Below, in pieces: positions 1-8,477 of a stretch of DNA of 64,000 nt. The number at the start of each line of letters is the position of its first letter. The first letter of the stretch is position 1. The DNA is from Galbibacter sp048266365 (GTDB lineage: Bacteria > Bacteroidota > Bacteroidia > Flavobacteriales > Flavobacteriaceae), in contig NZ_JBLWZP010000011.1 in assembly GCF_048266365.1 (NCBI RefSeq), forward strand, positions 36,929 through 100,928. Direction: 5' to 3'. The position numbers and the translations under genes were made by a program. The notes below the pieces were generated by a model that had not been told where the DNA came from, made no database searches, and saw only the letters and a list, made by a program, of their open reading frames with translations.

Positions 1-388
1 CCTCACATAGAATTTTAAAACGTTTTTTGGTTGGCCTATAAAAACTGACCATCAACAAATGTAAGTTAACCGTCAAGGTATTCATCACGGTGACCTCACT
101 AGTTTTTGCACCCACTACTTTAGCCACAGGCGCTGCTAACTGCTCGTGATAATCCCACCATGGTTTGTCTGCATAAAAATGTCCTTCTACTCCTAATGCA
201 CCCCAGTCATTCAATATCTCATCAAGAAAACTACGTGTGCGTTTTGGCTGAAGCCCTAGGGAGTTTCCAGTAAAATACAGTACATTCTTATTGTTGTGCT
301 GCGGGAATATAAACTCATCCTTATATGGCTTTAAGATGTCCTTGGCATCGAGCATTTGGGCAAACTCCCTAGTATTTTTAAATTCCAT
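1..388 (-). CDS. kynU: Kynureninase, N-terminal part (cut by window edge)
   Basis: The minus strand is open from an ATG at 388 to the window edge, giving about 129 residues with no stop, so the 3' end lies outside. The translation carries GNSLGLQPK, WGALGVEGHF, PWWDYHEQL and VMNTLTVNLHLLM in this order, which is the conserved N-terminal signature of kynureninase. This PLP enzyme cleaves kynurenine to anthranilate and alanine in tryptophan breakdown and NAD synthesis. The PLP lysine lies in the missing part and cannot be checked. The gene is divergent from the M15 peptidase at 616. Identification is confident from these motifs; the operon context is not visible. Confidence 0.9.
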   Translation of the reverse strand, partial: MEFKNTREFAQMLDAKDILKPYKDEFIFPQHNNKNVLYFTGNSLGLQPKRTRSFLDEILNDWGALGVEGHFYADKPWWDYHEQLAAPVAKVVGAKTSEVTVMNTLTVNLHLLMVSFYRPTKKRFKILCE

Positions 389-615
389 ATTCTTTAATTG
401 ATTTAACACCTATGGCTGTGAACTAATTCATTTTATAGCGACTTGAGTTGCAGGACAACCATTCCACTACTATCCATTAAGCGGCGATATTGAAATTTTG
501 ATAATGCTAACAAATTTAGTTATTCTTTTTTGGCTAGAGGTGTTTCTAATGATAGAATACAATTCAATTTCTACTCAGAAATCGTATCTTTATCCAAATC
601 AACATCCATATTATT

Positions 616-1332
616 TTGAAAATATCCTATCTTTTTTGTGCGCTATCAGCCATTATCCTAAGCACTCAAACTTGTACTGCCCAAGACAATTACACCATTG
701 AAACACTCACCGGAAAATCATCACCAGAACTCCTTGGAGATGGCATTGGCCTACAAAAAGAAGCCTATGACTCATTTTTAAAAATGAAGGCAGATGCGAA
801 AAAACAGGGGATTGAAATTCAAGTTGCCTCTGGCTATCGCAACTTTTCTAGACAAAAATCGATTTGGAATCGCAAATATAAAAGTTATACAGACCAAGGT
901 ATGAGCCCGTTGGATGCCATGGAAAAAATCATCGCTTACTCCACCTATCCCGGAACTTCAAGACATCATTGGGGAACAGACATCGACATCATTGATGCCG
1001 CAGCAACCTATAGCGGAAGTGTATTGGATCCTGATAAATTTGAAGGAGATGGTCCATTTCGCAAACTTAAAATATGGATGGATAACAATGCAAACACCTA
1101 TGGGTTTTATCTTGTCTACACCAACAACCCAAATAGAAAAGGTTTTAACTATGAGCCATGGCATTACAGCTATAGACCAATTTCCAAACCTATGTTGGAC
1201 GCCTACAAAATGCTCGATATTGCAAAAATTATTAAATCTGAGAATCTACTGGGTCATGATCATATGACCGAAGATTTCATCAACCGTTATGTCGAGGAAA
1301 ATGTTTTAGGTATCAACCCTGACTTAAAATAA
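616..1332 (+). CDS. M15 family (VanY-type) D-Ala-D-Ala carboxypeptidase, TTG start
   Basis: A 238-residue exported peptidase, probably trimming peptidoglycan stem peptides in the periplasm. The zinc-site motif SxHxxGxxxD is seen as SRHHWGTDID (H117, D124 as ligands), and EPWH (E180, H183) supplies the catalytic glutamate and third ligand. Residues 1-23 form a signal peptide ending TCTAQ. No in-frame ATG exists between the upstream stop (tag at 553) and residue 1, so TTG at 616 is the only credible start; it leaves an intact signal peptide. A weak -7-like box (TATCTTTA, 585-592) lies just upstream. The gene ends one base before the end of the convergent GH3 gene. Family is confident; the exact bond cleaved is inferred. 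Confidence 0.88.
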   Translation: MKISYLFCALSAIILSTQTCTAQDNYTIETLTGKSSPELLGDGIGLQKEAYDSFLKMKADAKKQGIEIQVASGYRNFSRQKSIWNRKYKSYTDQGMSPLDAMEKIIAYSTYPGTSRHHWGTDIDIIDAAATYSGSVLDPDKFEGDGPFRKLKIWMDNNANTYGFYLVYTNNPNRKGFNYEPWHYSYRPISKPMLDAYKMLDIAKIIKSENLLGHDHMTEDFINRYVEENVLGINPDLK

Positions 1333-1333
1333 A

Positions 1334-2851
1334 TTATTGGTCGTTCATCTTTAATAACTCTTCCAGATAATGCCTGTTACTGGAGAGTCTGGGAATTTTA
1401 TGTTGCCCGCCTAACTTGTCGTATTTCTTAAGCCAATCGTAAAACAAATTCTTTCTTCCAAGGTGTAGTATAGGGCGATTCAGCGTCATATTATTATAGC
1501 GTTTTGCTTCATAGTCAGAATTCACCGACTGCAAGGCCAAGTCCATTTCATGGCAAAATGTATCCAAGGACTCAGGCATCTTTCTAAACTCTATGATCCA
1601 CTCATGTCCTCCTTTGTTTTTACCTTCCATAAAAACTGGACCAGCTGTGTAATCAACTATTTCAGCTCCTGTGGCCTGACAAGCTCTCTTAAGTGCCTCT
1701 TCAGCATTTTCAATAATTAATTCTTCTCCGAAAACATTGATATGGTGTTTTGTCCTACCTGTGACCTTAATTCGGTAGGGGGCCTTAGAGGTAAATCGAA
1801 CCGTATCTCCAATTAAATAGCGCCACAAACCGGCATTTGTTGTAATGACCATGGCATAGTTCTTATCCAACTCTACCTCCCAAACCGGCAATACTTTTTC
1901 ATTTGGACTGCCATAGGTATCCATGGGAATAAACTCATAGAAGATACCGTAGTCCAGCATCAATAAGAGCTCATCGGAATCATTACGATCCTGAATAGCA
2001 AAGAATCCTTCGGAGGCATTGTATATTTCGTAGTACCGAAAACTTTGTCGTGGTAGTAAACGCTGGTATTGTTCTTTATAAGGATTGAAACTGACCCCTC
2101 CGTGAAAATATACCTCAAGGTTGTCCCAGATTTCGAATAAATTAGTTTTACCCGTATCCTCTAGCACCCTGTTCAGAAGCACTAACATCCACGAAGGAAC
2201 CCCAGCTAAACTGGTCACATTTTCATTCACTGTTTCTTGGACTATAGCCGAGAGTTTACGCTCCCATTCACTCATCAGGGAAACCTTGTTACTTGGAGTA
2301 CTGCTCATCTCAGCCCAGAACGGCATATTATCAATGATAATTGCGGAAAGGTCACCAAAAAAAGTTTGGTTGCTTTGATACAATTCTTTACTTCCACCCA
2401 GGCGTAAGCTCTTCCCATCAAAGAGTTTAGACTCCTCATTATTATTAAAATATAGAGACAACATATCCTTACCCGCCTTGAAGTGACAATCCTCAAGAGA
2501 TTCTGTACTCACGGGAATAAATTTACTCTTAGCATTGGTAGTTCCACTACTTTTAGCAAACCATTTAATGGGTGTCGGCCAAAAGATATTAGACTCTCCC
2601 TGCCTAGATCGCTCAATCATGGGTTCAATATCCTCGTAACGCACGATAGGAACACGATCCGCAAACTTCTCATAGGAGTTAATTTCCGAGAAACCATAGC
2701 GCTTTCCAAGCTCAGTTGCACTGGAACGACTCAATAAATGGTTCAACACCTCAGTCTGAACCTCAGCAGGGTATTTTAGGAACAATTCCATCTGATGGAA
2801 CCGCTTCTTAAGAAACCAGGAAGCTATAGAGTTAATTAGTGGAAATGACAT
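1334..2851 (-). CDS. GH3-family acyl-adenylating enzyme
   Basis: A 505-residue cytosolic protein of the GH3 family, which belongs to the ANL superfamily of acyl/aryl-adenylating enzymes. The ATP-binding loop is visible as KSSGTTNAKSKFIP near residue 100. Later motifs include YNASEGFFAIQ, YGIFYEFIP and GLWRYLIGDTVRF, followed by the C-terminal hinge TGRTKHHINVFGEELI. Plant members conjugate amino acids to jasmonate or auxin; the bacterial substrate is unknown and should not be assumed to be a hormone. Length is normal for flavobacterial members. The gene is convergent with the M15 peptidase and divergent from the DUF2797 gene. Confidence 0.85.
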   Translation of the reverse strand: MSFPLINSIASWFLKKRFHQMELFLKYPAEVQTEVLNHLLSRSSATELGKRYGFSEINSYEKFADRVPIVRYEDIEPMIERSRQGESNIFWPTPIKWFAKSSGTTNAKSKFIPVSTESLEDCHFKAGKDMLSLYFNNNEESKLFDGKSLRLGGSKELYQSNQTFFGDLSAIIIDNMPFWAEMSSTPSNKVSLMSEWERKLSAIVQETVNENVTSLAGVPSWMLVLLNRVLEDTGKTNLFEIWDNLEVYFHGGVSFNPYKEQYQRLLPRQSFRYYEIYNASEGFFAIQDRNDSDELLLMLDYGIFYEFIPMDTYGSPNEKVLPVWEVELDKNYAMVITTNAGLWRYLIGDTVRFTSKAPYRIKVTGRTKHHINVFGEELIIENAEEALKRACQATGAEIVDYTAGPVFMEGKNKGGHEWIIEFRKMPESLDTFCHEMDLALQSVNSDYEAKRYNNMTLNRPILHLGRKNLFYDWLKKYDKLGGQHKIPRLSSNRHYLEELLKMNDQ

Positions 2852-2860
2852 ATTTTGAAT

Positions 2861-2868
2861 TATATTTG
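2861..2868 (+). promoter_or_regulatory. -7 promoter element of the DUF2797 gene
   Basis: TATATTTG followed by C matches the Bacteroidetes -7 consensus TAnnTTTG exactly. A transcript starting about 6 bases downstream would have a leader of about 15 bases before the ATG at 2890. This excludes the upstream in-frame ATG at 2839, which would lie ahead of the promoter. No clear -33 TTTG is seen. Confidence 0.55.
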
Positions 2869-2889
2869 CTAAAAATAGGAAAAACTTTT

Positions 2890-3690
2890 ATGATGTTCGA
2901 AGGTGTACTAACCAAAATGCAAACAGAAAATTCCAAACCCGTCAATTACTACTTGGTATTGGGCGCCAACTACATTAATTTCAATCAACTGATCAATAAA
3001 TCCATTGGTTTAAAATTTTTGAAATTCGAATGTTTAAACTGTCATTTGGACAAACCAATATACCGACAAGGATTTTGTAAAAGTTGTTTTTTCGAAACTC
3101 CTAAGGCCGCTGATTGGATCATACGTCCAGAATTAAGCCAGGCACATTTGGATATAGAGGACCGTGATTTGGCCTACGAAAAGGAAATGCAATTACAACC
3201 TCACATTGTGTATCTAGCAAATTCTAGCAGCATCAAGGTTGGAGTAACAAGAAAGAATCAAGTACCTACCAGATGGATTGATCAAGGCGCCCATGAGGCA
3301 TTAGAGATCTTAGAAACACCAAACAGGTATCTTGCTGGTATTGCAGAGGTCGCACTTAAAGACCACGTAGCAGATAAAACGAACTGGCGAAAAATGCTTC
3401 AAAACGATATTATAGATGAAGATCTAAAAGCCTATAGTGTTGAATTGAAGAACTACTTACCAGAGGAGGTGAAACCTTATTTTATTGAGGATAATTCTGA
3501 AACCAACATCGAATTCCCTGTTGAGACATACCCACTTAAACCAAAGAGTTTAAATCTTCTAAAAACTCCGGAATATCAAGGGGTCTTAAAGGGAATAAAG
3601 GGACAATATTTAATCTTCGAGGATCAAACTGTATTTAATGTCAGATCTAATGAAGGTTTGGTAGTTGCAATCGAGGTGATGCCTATCTGA
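2890..3690 (+). CDS. DUF2797 family protein
   Basis: About 266 residues. A zinc-ribbon-like cluster is seen as CLNCHLDKPIYRQGFCKSC near residues 43-61. It is followed by a block containing HIVYLANSSSIKVGVTRK and PTRWIDQGA that typifies DUF2797; this block faintly resembles a GIY-YIG core, but the catalytic set is not evident. The function of the family is unknown. The longest frame opens at 2839, inside the divergent GH3 gene, but the -7 box at 2861-2868 supports the tandem ATGs at 2890/2893. The gene is followed by rpsU on the other strand. Confident in the family, no claim on activity. Confidence 0.78.
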   Translation: MMFEGVLTKMQTENSKPVNYYLVLGANYINFNQLINKSIGLKFLKFECLNCHLDKPIYRQGFCKSCFFETPKAADWIIRPELSQAHLDIEDRDLAYEKEMQLQPHIVYLANSSSIKVGVTRKNQVPTRWIDQGAHEALEILETPNRYLAGIAEVALKDHVADKTNWRKMLQNDIIDEDLKAYSVELKNYLPEEVKPYFIEDNSETNIEFPVETYPLKPKSLNLLKTPEYQGVLKGIKGQYLIFEDQTVFNVRSNEGLVVAIEVMPI

Positions 3691-3709
3691 GTGAGATTAA
3701 TAAACCTTC

Positions 3710-3743
3710 AAAAAAAAAAGCTAGAGTGATTATTCCTCTAACT
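3710..3743 (-). terminator. Rho-independent terminator of rpsU
   Basis: Read on the minus strand, a hairpin (AGTTAGAG / CTCTAGCT with one mismatch) is followed by ten T. The hairpin overlaps the last codons and stop of rpsU. Confidence 0.7.
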
Positions 3744-3924
3744 TTCTTTGGTATTCTTGTTTGTAAATTGCTTTAGCAACTTGAACTCTACGCTCTTGCG
3801 ACCTCTTAGTGAAGTGTTGATTATCACGTAAATTTCTAAGTTGTTGCGTTTTACGATATTTTTGTTTGTAACGTTTTAAGGCACGATCTATATTTTCGCC
3901 TTCTTTAATTGGTATTATCAGCAT
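3730..3924 (-). CDS. rpsU: 30S ribosomal protein S21
   Basis: 64 residues, very basic, beginning MLIIPIKEGENIDRALKRYK, which is the standard Bacteroidetes S21 start. S21 sits on the small-subunit platform near the anti-Shine-Dalgarno end of 16S rRNA. It lies downstream of the cold-shock gene on the same strand, but a terminator at 3941-3970 separates them, so co-transcription would require read-through or a separate promoter in the 60-base gap. A strong terminator overlaps its own stop codon. Confidence 0.95.
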   Translation of the reverse strand: MLIIPIKEGENIDRALKRYKQKYRKTQQLRNLRDNQHFTKRSQERRVQVAKAIYKQEYQRKLEE

Positions 3925-3940
3925 ATTATTTATTTGAATT

Positions 3941-3970
3941 AAAAAACCACCTATTAAAATAGATGGTTTT
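3941..3970 (-). terminator. Terminator after the cold-shock gene
   Basis: Minus-strand hairpin AAAACCA-TCTAT...ATAG-TGGTTTT runs directly into a run of T (plus-strand A at 3941-3946). It lies between the cold-shock gene and rpsU. Confidence 0.65.
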
Positions 3971-3984
3971 CATTTGTTTTAGTC

Positions 3985-4179
3985 TTAGTCTATTACTTCA
4001 ACGTTAACTGCATTCATTCCTTTTCTACCTCTTTCGGTATCAAATTTAACGCGGTCGTTTTCGTTAATGTTGTCTATCAAACCACTTTCGTGTACGAAGA
4101 TATCCTCTTTAGTATCTTCTGCTGTGATAAATCCAAATCCTTTTGTTCTGTTGAAGAACTTAACTGTTCCTTCTTTCAT
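3985..4179 (-). CDS. Cold-shock domain protein (CspA family)
   Basis: 64 residues forming a single cold-shock domain. The RNP1-type motif is KGFGFITAED (residues 13-22) and the RNP2-type motif is DIFVHESGL (residues 26-34). Such proteins bind single-stranded RNA and DNA and act as RNA chaperones. A longer frame extends upstream to 4311, but its extra 44 residues look like untranslated leader: MKEGTVKFFN at 4179 is the canonical family start. A long leader is typical of cold-shock mRNAs. A loose -7-like element (minus strand, near 4338-4346) suggests the transcript starts well upstream; this is only suggestive. Confidence 0.93.
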   Translation of the reverse strand: MKEGTVKFFNRTKGFGFITAEDTKEDIFVHESGLIDNINENDRVKFDTERGRKGMNAVNVEVID

Positions 4180-4504
4180 ATTAAAATATTTAAAAAAATG
4201 TATATAATTCGATAGCAACAAACAACAGCCAAAACGGAGTTGCCCATGGTACCTATGGAATAAAGTCAAAAAAGATGAATATAAAAATATCGGAAGGATA
4301 AATAACACCAAATTTTATAAGGCTTCATAACACTGGTGCAAAGAAACGGCTTTATTTTAAATCTAACTATTTATTTTCATTTTATTTTTAGCATTGACCG
4401 TATACACAATAGATTAGAGGTTCGAACAAGGTCAAATCCTAGCATATTATGTTAAGTTTAAACCAACTGCGATAACAAACTGCCAAAGATTTACCTAAAA
4501 GTTG

Positions 4505-4512
4505 TATTTTTG
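4505..4512 (+). promoter_or_regulatory. Candidate -7 element of the ankyrin gene
   Basis: TATTTTTG fits TAnnTTTG and lies 41 bases before the ATG at 4554. No convincing -33 element is seen. Confidence 0.35.
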
Positions 4513-4553
4513 AGAGGAAAGAAAAAATTAGATAAACACTATTGTCCACATCT

Positions 4554-5033
4554 ATGAAAACAGAAGAATTTTTTGAAGCCATTCGAGCTGGAAACTCCGC
4601 TAGAGTTTCTGATTTCTTGCAGGATATACCAACACTGACCAACCTTAAAGACTCCAAAGGGTCGACCCCTTTACTCCTAGCTAGCTATTATGGCCATAAG
4701 GATGTAACTGAGGTTATCCTAGGTTTTAATCCCGATGTCAACATCAAGGATGCTTCTGGAAACACTGCCTTAATGGGAGTATGTTTTAAGGGCTATACCG
4801 ATATCGCAAGATTATTAATTGAAAATGGTGCCGAGGTTAATCTCTCCAACGGAAATAAAGGCACTGCTCTTATCTATGCGGCTACTTTCGGAAAGGCAGA
4901 TATTGTAGAGTTACTACTATCCAACAATGCGGATCCAAACCTTAAGGATGCCAATGGTCTTACCGCTCTAGATCATGCAAGAATGCAAAAAATCAAAGAT
5001 GTTGTTGAGATCTTAGAAAAGCACAACTCATAA
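4554..5033 (+). CDS. Ankyrin-repeat protein
   Basis: 159 residues made almost entirely of ankyrin repeats. Typical repeat cores are visible: GSTPLLLASYYGHKDVTEVI, GNTALMGVCFKGYTDIARLL, and GTALIYAATFGKADIVELLL followed by NADPNLKDANGLTALDHAR. That gives four to five repeats with no signal peptide, so it is probably cytosolic. The repeats mediate protein-protein contacts; the partner is unknown. The open frame reaches a TTG at 4542, but the ATG at 4554 (MKTEEFFEAI) is the more natural start. It is convergent with the Crp/Fnr regulator at 5071-5754. Confidence 0.85.
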   Translation: MKTEEFFEAIRAGNSARVSDFLQDIPTLTNLKDSKGSTPLLLASYYGHKDVTEVILGFNPDVNIKDASGNTALMGVCFKGYTDIARLLIENGAEVNLSNGNKGTALIYAATFGKADIVELLLSNNADPNLKDANGLTALDHARMQKIKDVVEILEKHNS

Positions 5034-5070
5034 AACAACTTCCAAGAACTTGTTAATTTCGAAGGACATA

Positions 5071-5754
5071 TTACTCTTCAGCAATTTGTCGGAGTCTATT
5101 TGCGTCTAATATTTTGACTACTTTACCTTTTAGTGCAATAAGATTTTCCTTTGAAAAATTGGCAAACATTCTAATCATAGATTCTGTCGCAGTACCTACA
5201 ATATTGGCGTACTCTTCTCTAGAGAGTTTAAGACGTATATTTTGTTCAACATCCAGCCCAAATTCATTTTCCAATTCCAATAAAATGGTTGCGAATCTAG
5301 AACGTACGGTTTTATGAGCCATTCTTACAATTTGATTGTTGGCCAGTTTAAGATCAAAGCAAATATCATTAATGATTTCACTAGAGAAATTCGCATTCTG
5401 TTTAAAAACAGAAAGAACATCACTTTTTGGGATAAAACAGACCTGCATATCTTCTACAGCAATAGCACTAAGACTAACGGCATCATCACTGACAATACTA
5501 CGCTGACCAAGAAGATCCCCTTTTTTTATAAACTTTACAATTTGGGTTTTACCGTTTGAAGATAGCTTGACTAATTTACAAACACCTGACTTGACACAGT
5601 ATACCCCTTTGAGGTGCTCACCTTCATTGAAAATATACGATCCTTTCTTAATTATTTGTCCAGTTTTACATTCAGATATATAAATTAACTCTGACTTATC
5701 AAGGCTCTTTAAAGCGCTAAATTTCCGAACGATACACTGACTGCAACTACTCAT
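5071..5754 (-). CDS. Crp/Fnr family transcriptional regulator, probable oxygen/redox control of cbb3 oxidase
   Basis: About 227 residues. An N-terminal cyclic-nucleotide-type beta-roll (about 25-110; GSYIFNEGEHLKGVYCVKSG, KGDLLGQRSI) is followed by a dimer helix and a winged HTH (about 150-215; LSREEYANIVGTATESMIR). The start at 5754 gives MSSCSQC; C4 and C7, with C29, C53 and C59, could serve an FNR-like Fe-S cluster, but the pattern differs from E. coli FNR, so oxygen sensing is inferred. An AAAGGAG sequence sits just before the start, which is unusual for this phylum. The gene is divergent from ccoI, and the shared gap carries a palindrome of the FNR class, so it probably controls both the oxidase genes and itself. 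Confidence 0.85.
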   Translation of the reverse strand: MSSCSQCIVRKFSALKSLDKSELIYISECKTGQIIKKGSYIFNEGEHLKGVYCVKSGVCKLVKLSSNGKTQIVKFIKKGDLLGQRSIVSDDAVSLSAIAVEDMQVCFIPKSDVLSVFKQNANFSSEIINDICFDLKLANNQIVRMAHKTVRSRFATILLELENEFGLDVEQNIRLKLSREEYANIVGTATESMIRMFANFSKENLIALKGKVVKILDANRLRQIAEE

Positions 5755-5783
5755 ATCCAACTCCTTTATGGGATCCCTATTTT

Positions 5784-5797
5784 ATGACAAATATCAT
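5784..5797. promoter_or_regulatory. FNR-like operator upstream of ccoI
   Basis: ATGACAAATATCAT is an inverted repeat (TGA-N6-TCA) extended by TTT/AAA arms to 5781-5800. It resembles the FNR box TTGAT-N4-ATCAA. Its centre, 5790.5, lies 36.5 bases before the last G of the -7 box of ccoI (AAATTTG, G at 5827), so it would sit near -41.5, the usual class II activator position. It also lies just upstream of the divergent regulator gene. Confidence 0.75.
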
Positions 5798-5819
5798 AAA
5801 TTTTCCTTACAATTATGTT

Positions 5820-5827
5820 GAAATTTG
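5820..5827 (+). promoter_or_regulatory. -7 element of ccoI
   Basis: GAAATTTG followed by C fits TAnnTTTG with one mismatch. A start about 5 bases downstream leaves a leader of roughly 15 bases to the ATG at 5848 and rules out the in-frame ATG at 5815. The FNR-like palindrome takes the place of a -33 element. Confidence 0.6.
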
Positions 5828-5847
5828 CAGTTCTTTTTAGGGGAAAT

Positions 5848-8217
5848 ATGGGCAAATTTTGTTTTCATTGTGGTATTGAATTCGAGAATGATTCTTTTGT
5901 TATTGAGGGTAAGGATTTTTGTTGTAACGGCTGTAAAACCGTCTTTGAAATCTTAGGTGAACACGACCTCCACTCCTATTACGATATTGAGAAAAATCCT
6001 GGAATTTCTCCTTCGCAATTTGTAGGTAAATTCGATTATCTGGACAACAAAGCCATTGTGGAGGAGTTGTTGGAATTTGATGATGAAGGCATTCAAATCG
6101 TAAACCTTTTTATCCCAAACATTCACTGTAGTTCGTGCATATGGGTACTCGAACAATTAAACAAACTCAACCCTCATATAAAAGACGCTCAAGTTAACTT
6201 CCCAAAGAAGACACTACGTGTTATTTTCCACTCAAACTCCCTAACACTAAAAGAGCTGGTTGTCCTCTTGGCCTCTATCGGTTATCCTCCTAAAATTAAC
6301 CTTGAGAACAAAAACACTGAAAAGCAGATTACTAACCGAAGCTTACTATACAAAATCGGAGTAGCCGGGTTTTCCTTTGGAAATGTCATGCTACTCTCCT
6401 TCCCTGAATATTTTGAAGTGAATGAGTTTTGGCTAGATCAATACAAACCCGTGTTTCGTTGGTTGATGTTTGCCTTTTCCCTTCCTGTGGTTTTTTACGC
6501 GGCATCAGATTATTTTGTCTCCGCCTATAAGAGCTTAAGAAAAGGTATCCTTAATATTGACCTCCCTATCGCATTGGGCGTTTTTGTGTTGTTCACCAGG
6601 AGTACCTATGAAATTGTAGCAAATACCGGCCAAGGTTTCTTTGACAGCCTTACCGGATTGCTCTTCTTCCTGCTTGTCGGGAGGTATTTCCAACAGAAAA
6701 CCTATGCCTTTTTATCCTTTGAACGCAGTTATAAAAGTTATTTCCCTATAGGTGTTACGGTAATTAAGGGCGGTATTGAAGAAAACATCCAAGTTAAAGA
6801 CGTAAAACAAGGGGATCGCATTCTTATTAGAAACGAAGAAATCATTCCGGTGGACAGCATCTTAATCAAGGGTAATGCTGAAATTGACTATAGTTTTGTC
6901 ACGGGTGAATCCAATCCTATTCACAAAACATCAGGAGATAAAATATATGCAGGCGGTAAACAAAAAGATCAGCCTATAGAGATTGAAGCACTTCGGAGCG
7001 TTTCTCAGAGTTATTTGACCCAGCTTTGGAGCAAAGACTCCATGAAACACCAAGAAAAGTCTCAAAATTTTGCACTGACCAATAAAATCAGTAAGTATTT
7101 TACTATGGTAATACTTTTGGTGGCCCTCTCCACTTTAGGCTTCTGGTTATGGTGGGACCCTGGTTATGCCGCTTATGTATTCTCCGCGGTACTAATCATT
7201 GCTTGTCCTTGTGCTCTAGCCCTTGCCGAACCTTTCACTCTTGGCAACTTACTTCGTATCTATGGCAAACGAGGGTTTTATTTAAAGGACGGACAGGTCA
7301 TCAATCGCATGGCTGAGATCAACAGCATCATTTTTGATAAAACAGGGACCATTACCGCCAATGATCAAAGTAAGATTCACTACCACGGAATGGAACTCAA
7401 TACTCATGAAAAGGCCTTGCTGAAAAGCACCCTTCGCGGTTCCAATCACCCCCTTAGTAGACAGCTATACCACATGCTGCGCTCTCAAAACATCCTCACT
7501 ATGGATGATTTTAAAGAAACTGCAGGTAAGGGAATCGAAGCCACATTTGCAAACGATACCGTTAAGATTGGATCGGCATCATTTTTAAATCAGCAAAGTT
7601 CTTCAGGAGTTGAAAACACTAGTGTTCACATCAGTACAAATAACAACTACAAAGGTAAGTTTGTAGTGTTTAATAAATATAGAGAAGGTGTTTTTGAGTT
7701 GTTTAAAAACCTCAGCAAACACTATGAAATAGCCATACTCTCTGGAGATAATGCTCAAGAAGCGAATAACTTGAGCAAGCGTACACCTTCCGAAACCAAA
7801 ATGTTTTTCAACCAAAAACCGGAGGACAAACACCATTATATCAAACAACACCAACAAGGGGGTTCTAAAATTCTCATGATTGGAGATGGACTTAATGATG
7901 CAGGAGCACTAAAGGAAAGTCACGTCGGTATTGCAGTTTCAGAAAACGTGAATGTGTTTTCTCCTGCTTGTGATTCCATTTTAGATGCCTCTAGGCTTAA
8001 AGACATTGATCAATACCTTCGCTTGAGCAAAAAAGGGGTGCAAATTATTCATTTGAGCTTCGTGATTTCCTTTTTGTACAACGTCATAGGACTTTCATTC
8101 GCAGTCACTGGAAATTTATCCCCCGTGGTGGCCGCTATTTTAATGCCGTTAAGCTCCATTAGCATTGTAGCATTTACCACCCTGAGCACCTATTTTGTCA
8201 GTAGAAATCTAACATGA
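5848..8217 (+). CDS. ccoI: Cu-transporting P1B-type ATPase CcoI/FixI for cbb3 oxidase assembly
   Basis: 789 residues from the ATG at 5848. It starts with a Cys-rich heavy-metal domain (MGKFCFHCGIEF, FCCNGC), then an HMA domain with HCSSC (near residues 91-95). Further motifs are the phosphatase loop VTGES, the membrane copper site CPC (about 453-455), the phosphorylation site DKTGT (D about 497) and GDGLNDA. It exports copper across the inner membrane for the binuclear centre of cbb3 oxidase. It is first in the ccoI-S-NO-Q-P-G-H cluster. The 5848 start is favoured by the promoter geometry and by GGGGAAAT just before it. Confidence 0.93.
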   Translation: MGKFCFHCGIEFENDSFVIEGKDFCCNGCKTVFEILGEHDLHSYYDIEKNPGISPSQFVGKFDYLDNKAIVEELLEFDDEGIQIVNLFIPNIHCSSCIWVLEQLNKLNPHIKDAQVNFPKKTLRVIFHSNSLTLKELVVLLASIGYPPKINLENKNTEKQITNRSLLYKIGVAGFSFGNVMLLSFPEYFEVNEFWLDQYKPVFRWLMFAFSLPVVFYAASDYFVSAYKSLRKGILNIDLPIALGVFVLFTRSTYEIVANTGQGFFDSLTGLLFFLLVGRYFQQKTYAFLSFERSYKSYFPIGVTVIKGGIEENIQVKDVKQGDRILIRNEEIIPVDSILIKGNAEIDYSFVTGESNPIHKTSGDKIYAGGKQKDQPIEIEALRSVSQSYLTQLWSKDSMKHQEKSQNFALTNKISKYFTMVILLVALSTLGFWLWWDPGYAAYVFSAVLIIACPCALALAEPFTLGNLLRIYGKRGFYLKDGQVINRMAEINSIIFDKTGTITANDQSKIHYHGMELNTHEKALLKSTLRGSNHPLSRQLYHMLRSQNILTMDDFKETAGKGIEATFANDTVKIGSASFLNQQSSSGVENTSVHISTNNNYKGKFVVFNKYREGVFELFKNLSKHYEIAILSGDNAQEANNLSKRTPSETKMFFNQKPEDKHHYIKQHQQGGSKILMIGDGLNDAGALKESHVGIAVSENVNVFSPACDSILDASRLKDIDQYLRLSKKGVQIIHLSFVISFLYNVIGLSFAVTGNLSPVVAAILMPLSSISIVAFTTLSTYFVSRNLT

Positions 8218-8227
8218 CATTTATCAT
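8214..8227. promoter_or_regulatory. FNR-like operator upstream of ccoS
   Basis: ATGACATTTATCAT overlaps the stop codon of ccoI. Its centre, 8220.5, is again exactly 36.5 bases before the last G of the -7 box (8257). A second small dyad, TTATG-TCAT-CATAA (8239-8252), lies between the two and may be incidental. Confidence 0.75.
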
Positions 8228-8249
8228 AATTTAAATATTTATGTCATCA

Positions 8250-8257
8250 TAATTTTG
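8250..8257 (+). promoter_or_regulatory. -7 element of ccoS-ccoNO transcript
   Basis: TAATTTTG followed by C is a perfect TAnnTTTG match. It gives a leader of about 18 bases before the ccoS ATG at 8280. The structural genes can therefore be transcribed independently of ccoI. Confidence 0.65.
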
Positions 8258-8279
8258 CAACGTTGATAAAGCTTTTAAA

Positions 8280-8465
8280 ATGAGTGTCATTTACATCCTA
8301 ATTTCTCTGAGTATCCTGATTGCAATAGTTTTTTTCGCGGCATTTATTTTGGCGGTCAAGAATGGGCAATTTGACGATAGTCATACCCCCGCTATCAGAA
8401 TTTTATTTGATGGTGAATCCAAGAAAAAAGAAACAAATAAACACAATAACTCACTGAATAAATAA
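8280..8465 (+). CDS. ccoS: cbb3-type oxidase assembly protein CcoS
   Basis: 61 residues: one N-terminal membrane helix (about 4-26) followed by KNGQFDDSHTPAIRILFD, the hallmark of CcoS. CcoS is needed for cofactor (copper/heme) insertion into cbb3 oxidase. It lies 12 bases before ccoNO and directly downstream of its own FNR-like promoter. Confidence 0.92.
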   Translation: MSVIYILISLSILIAIVFFAAFILAVKNGQFDDSHTPAIRILFDGESKKKETNKHNNSLNK

Positions 8466-8477
8466 CAGTCTTGAACT

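Noticed and set aside
2839..2889. Upstream ATG of the DUF2797 gene
   Set aside because: It lies before the perfect -7 box at 2861-2868 and inside the divergent GH3 gene start.
4180..4311. N-terminal extension of the cold-shock protein
   Set aside because: The extra 44 residues do not match the family, and a long untranslated leader is normal for these genes.
5815..5847. Upstream ATG of ccoI
   Set aside because: It lies ahead of the -7 box and the expected transcription start, while 5848 begins the conserved Cys-rich domain and has a purine-rich stretch before it.
8239..8252. Second palindrome before ccoS (TTATG-TCAT-CATAA)
   Set aside because: It has a different spacing from the FNR-like sites and touches the -7 box; it may be chance, so it is not called as an operator.
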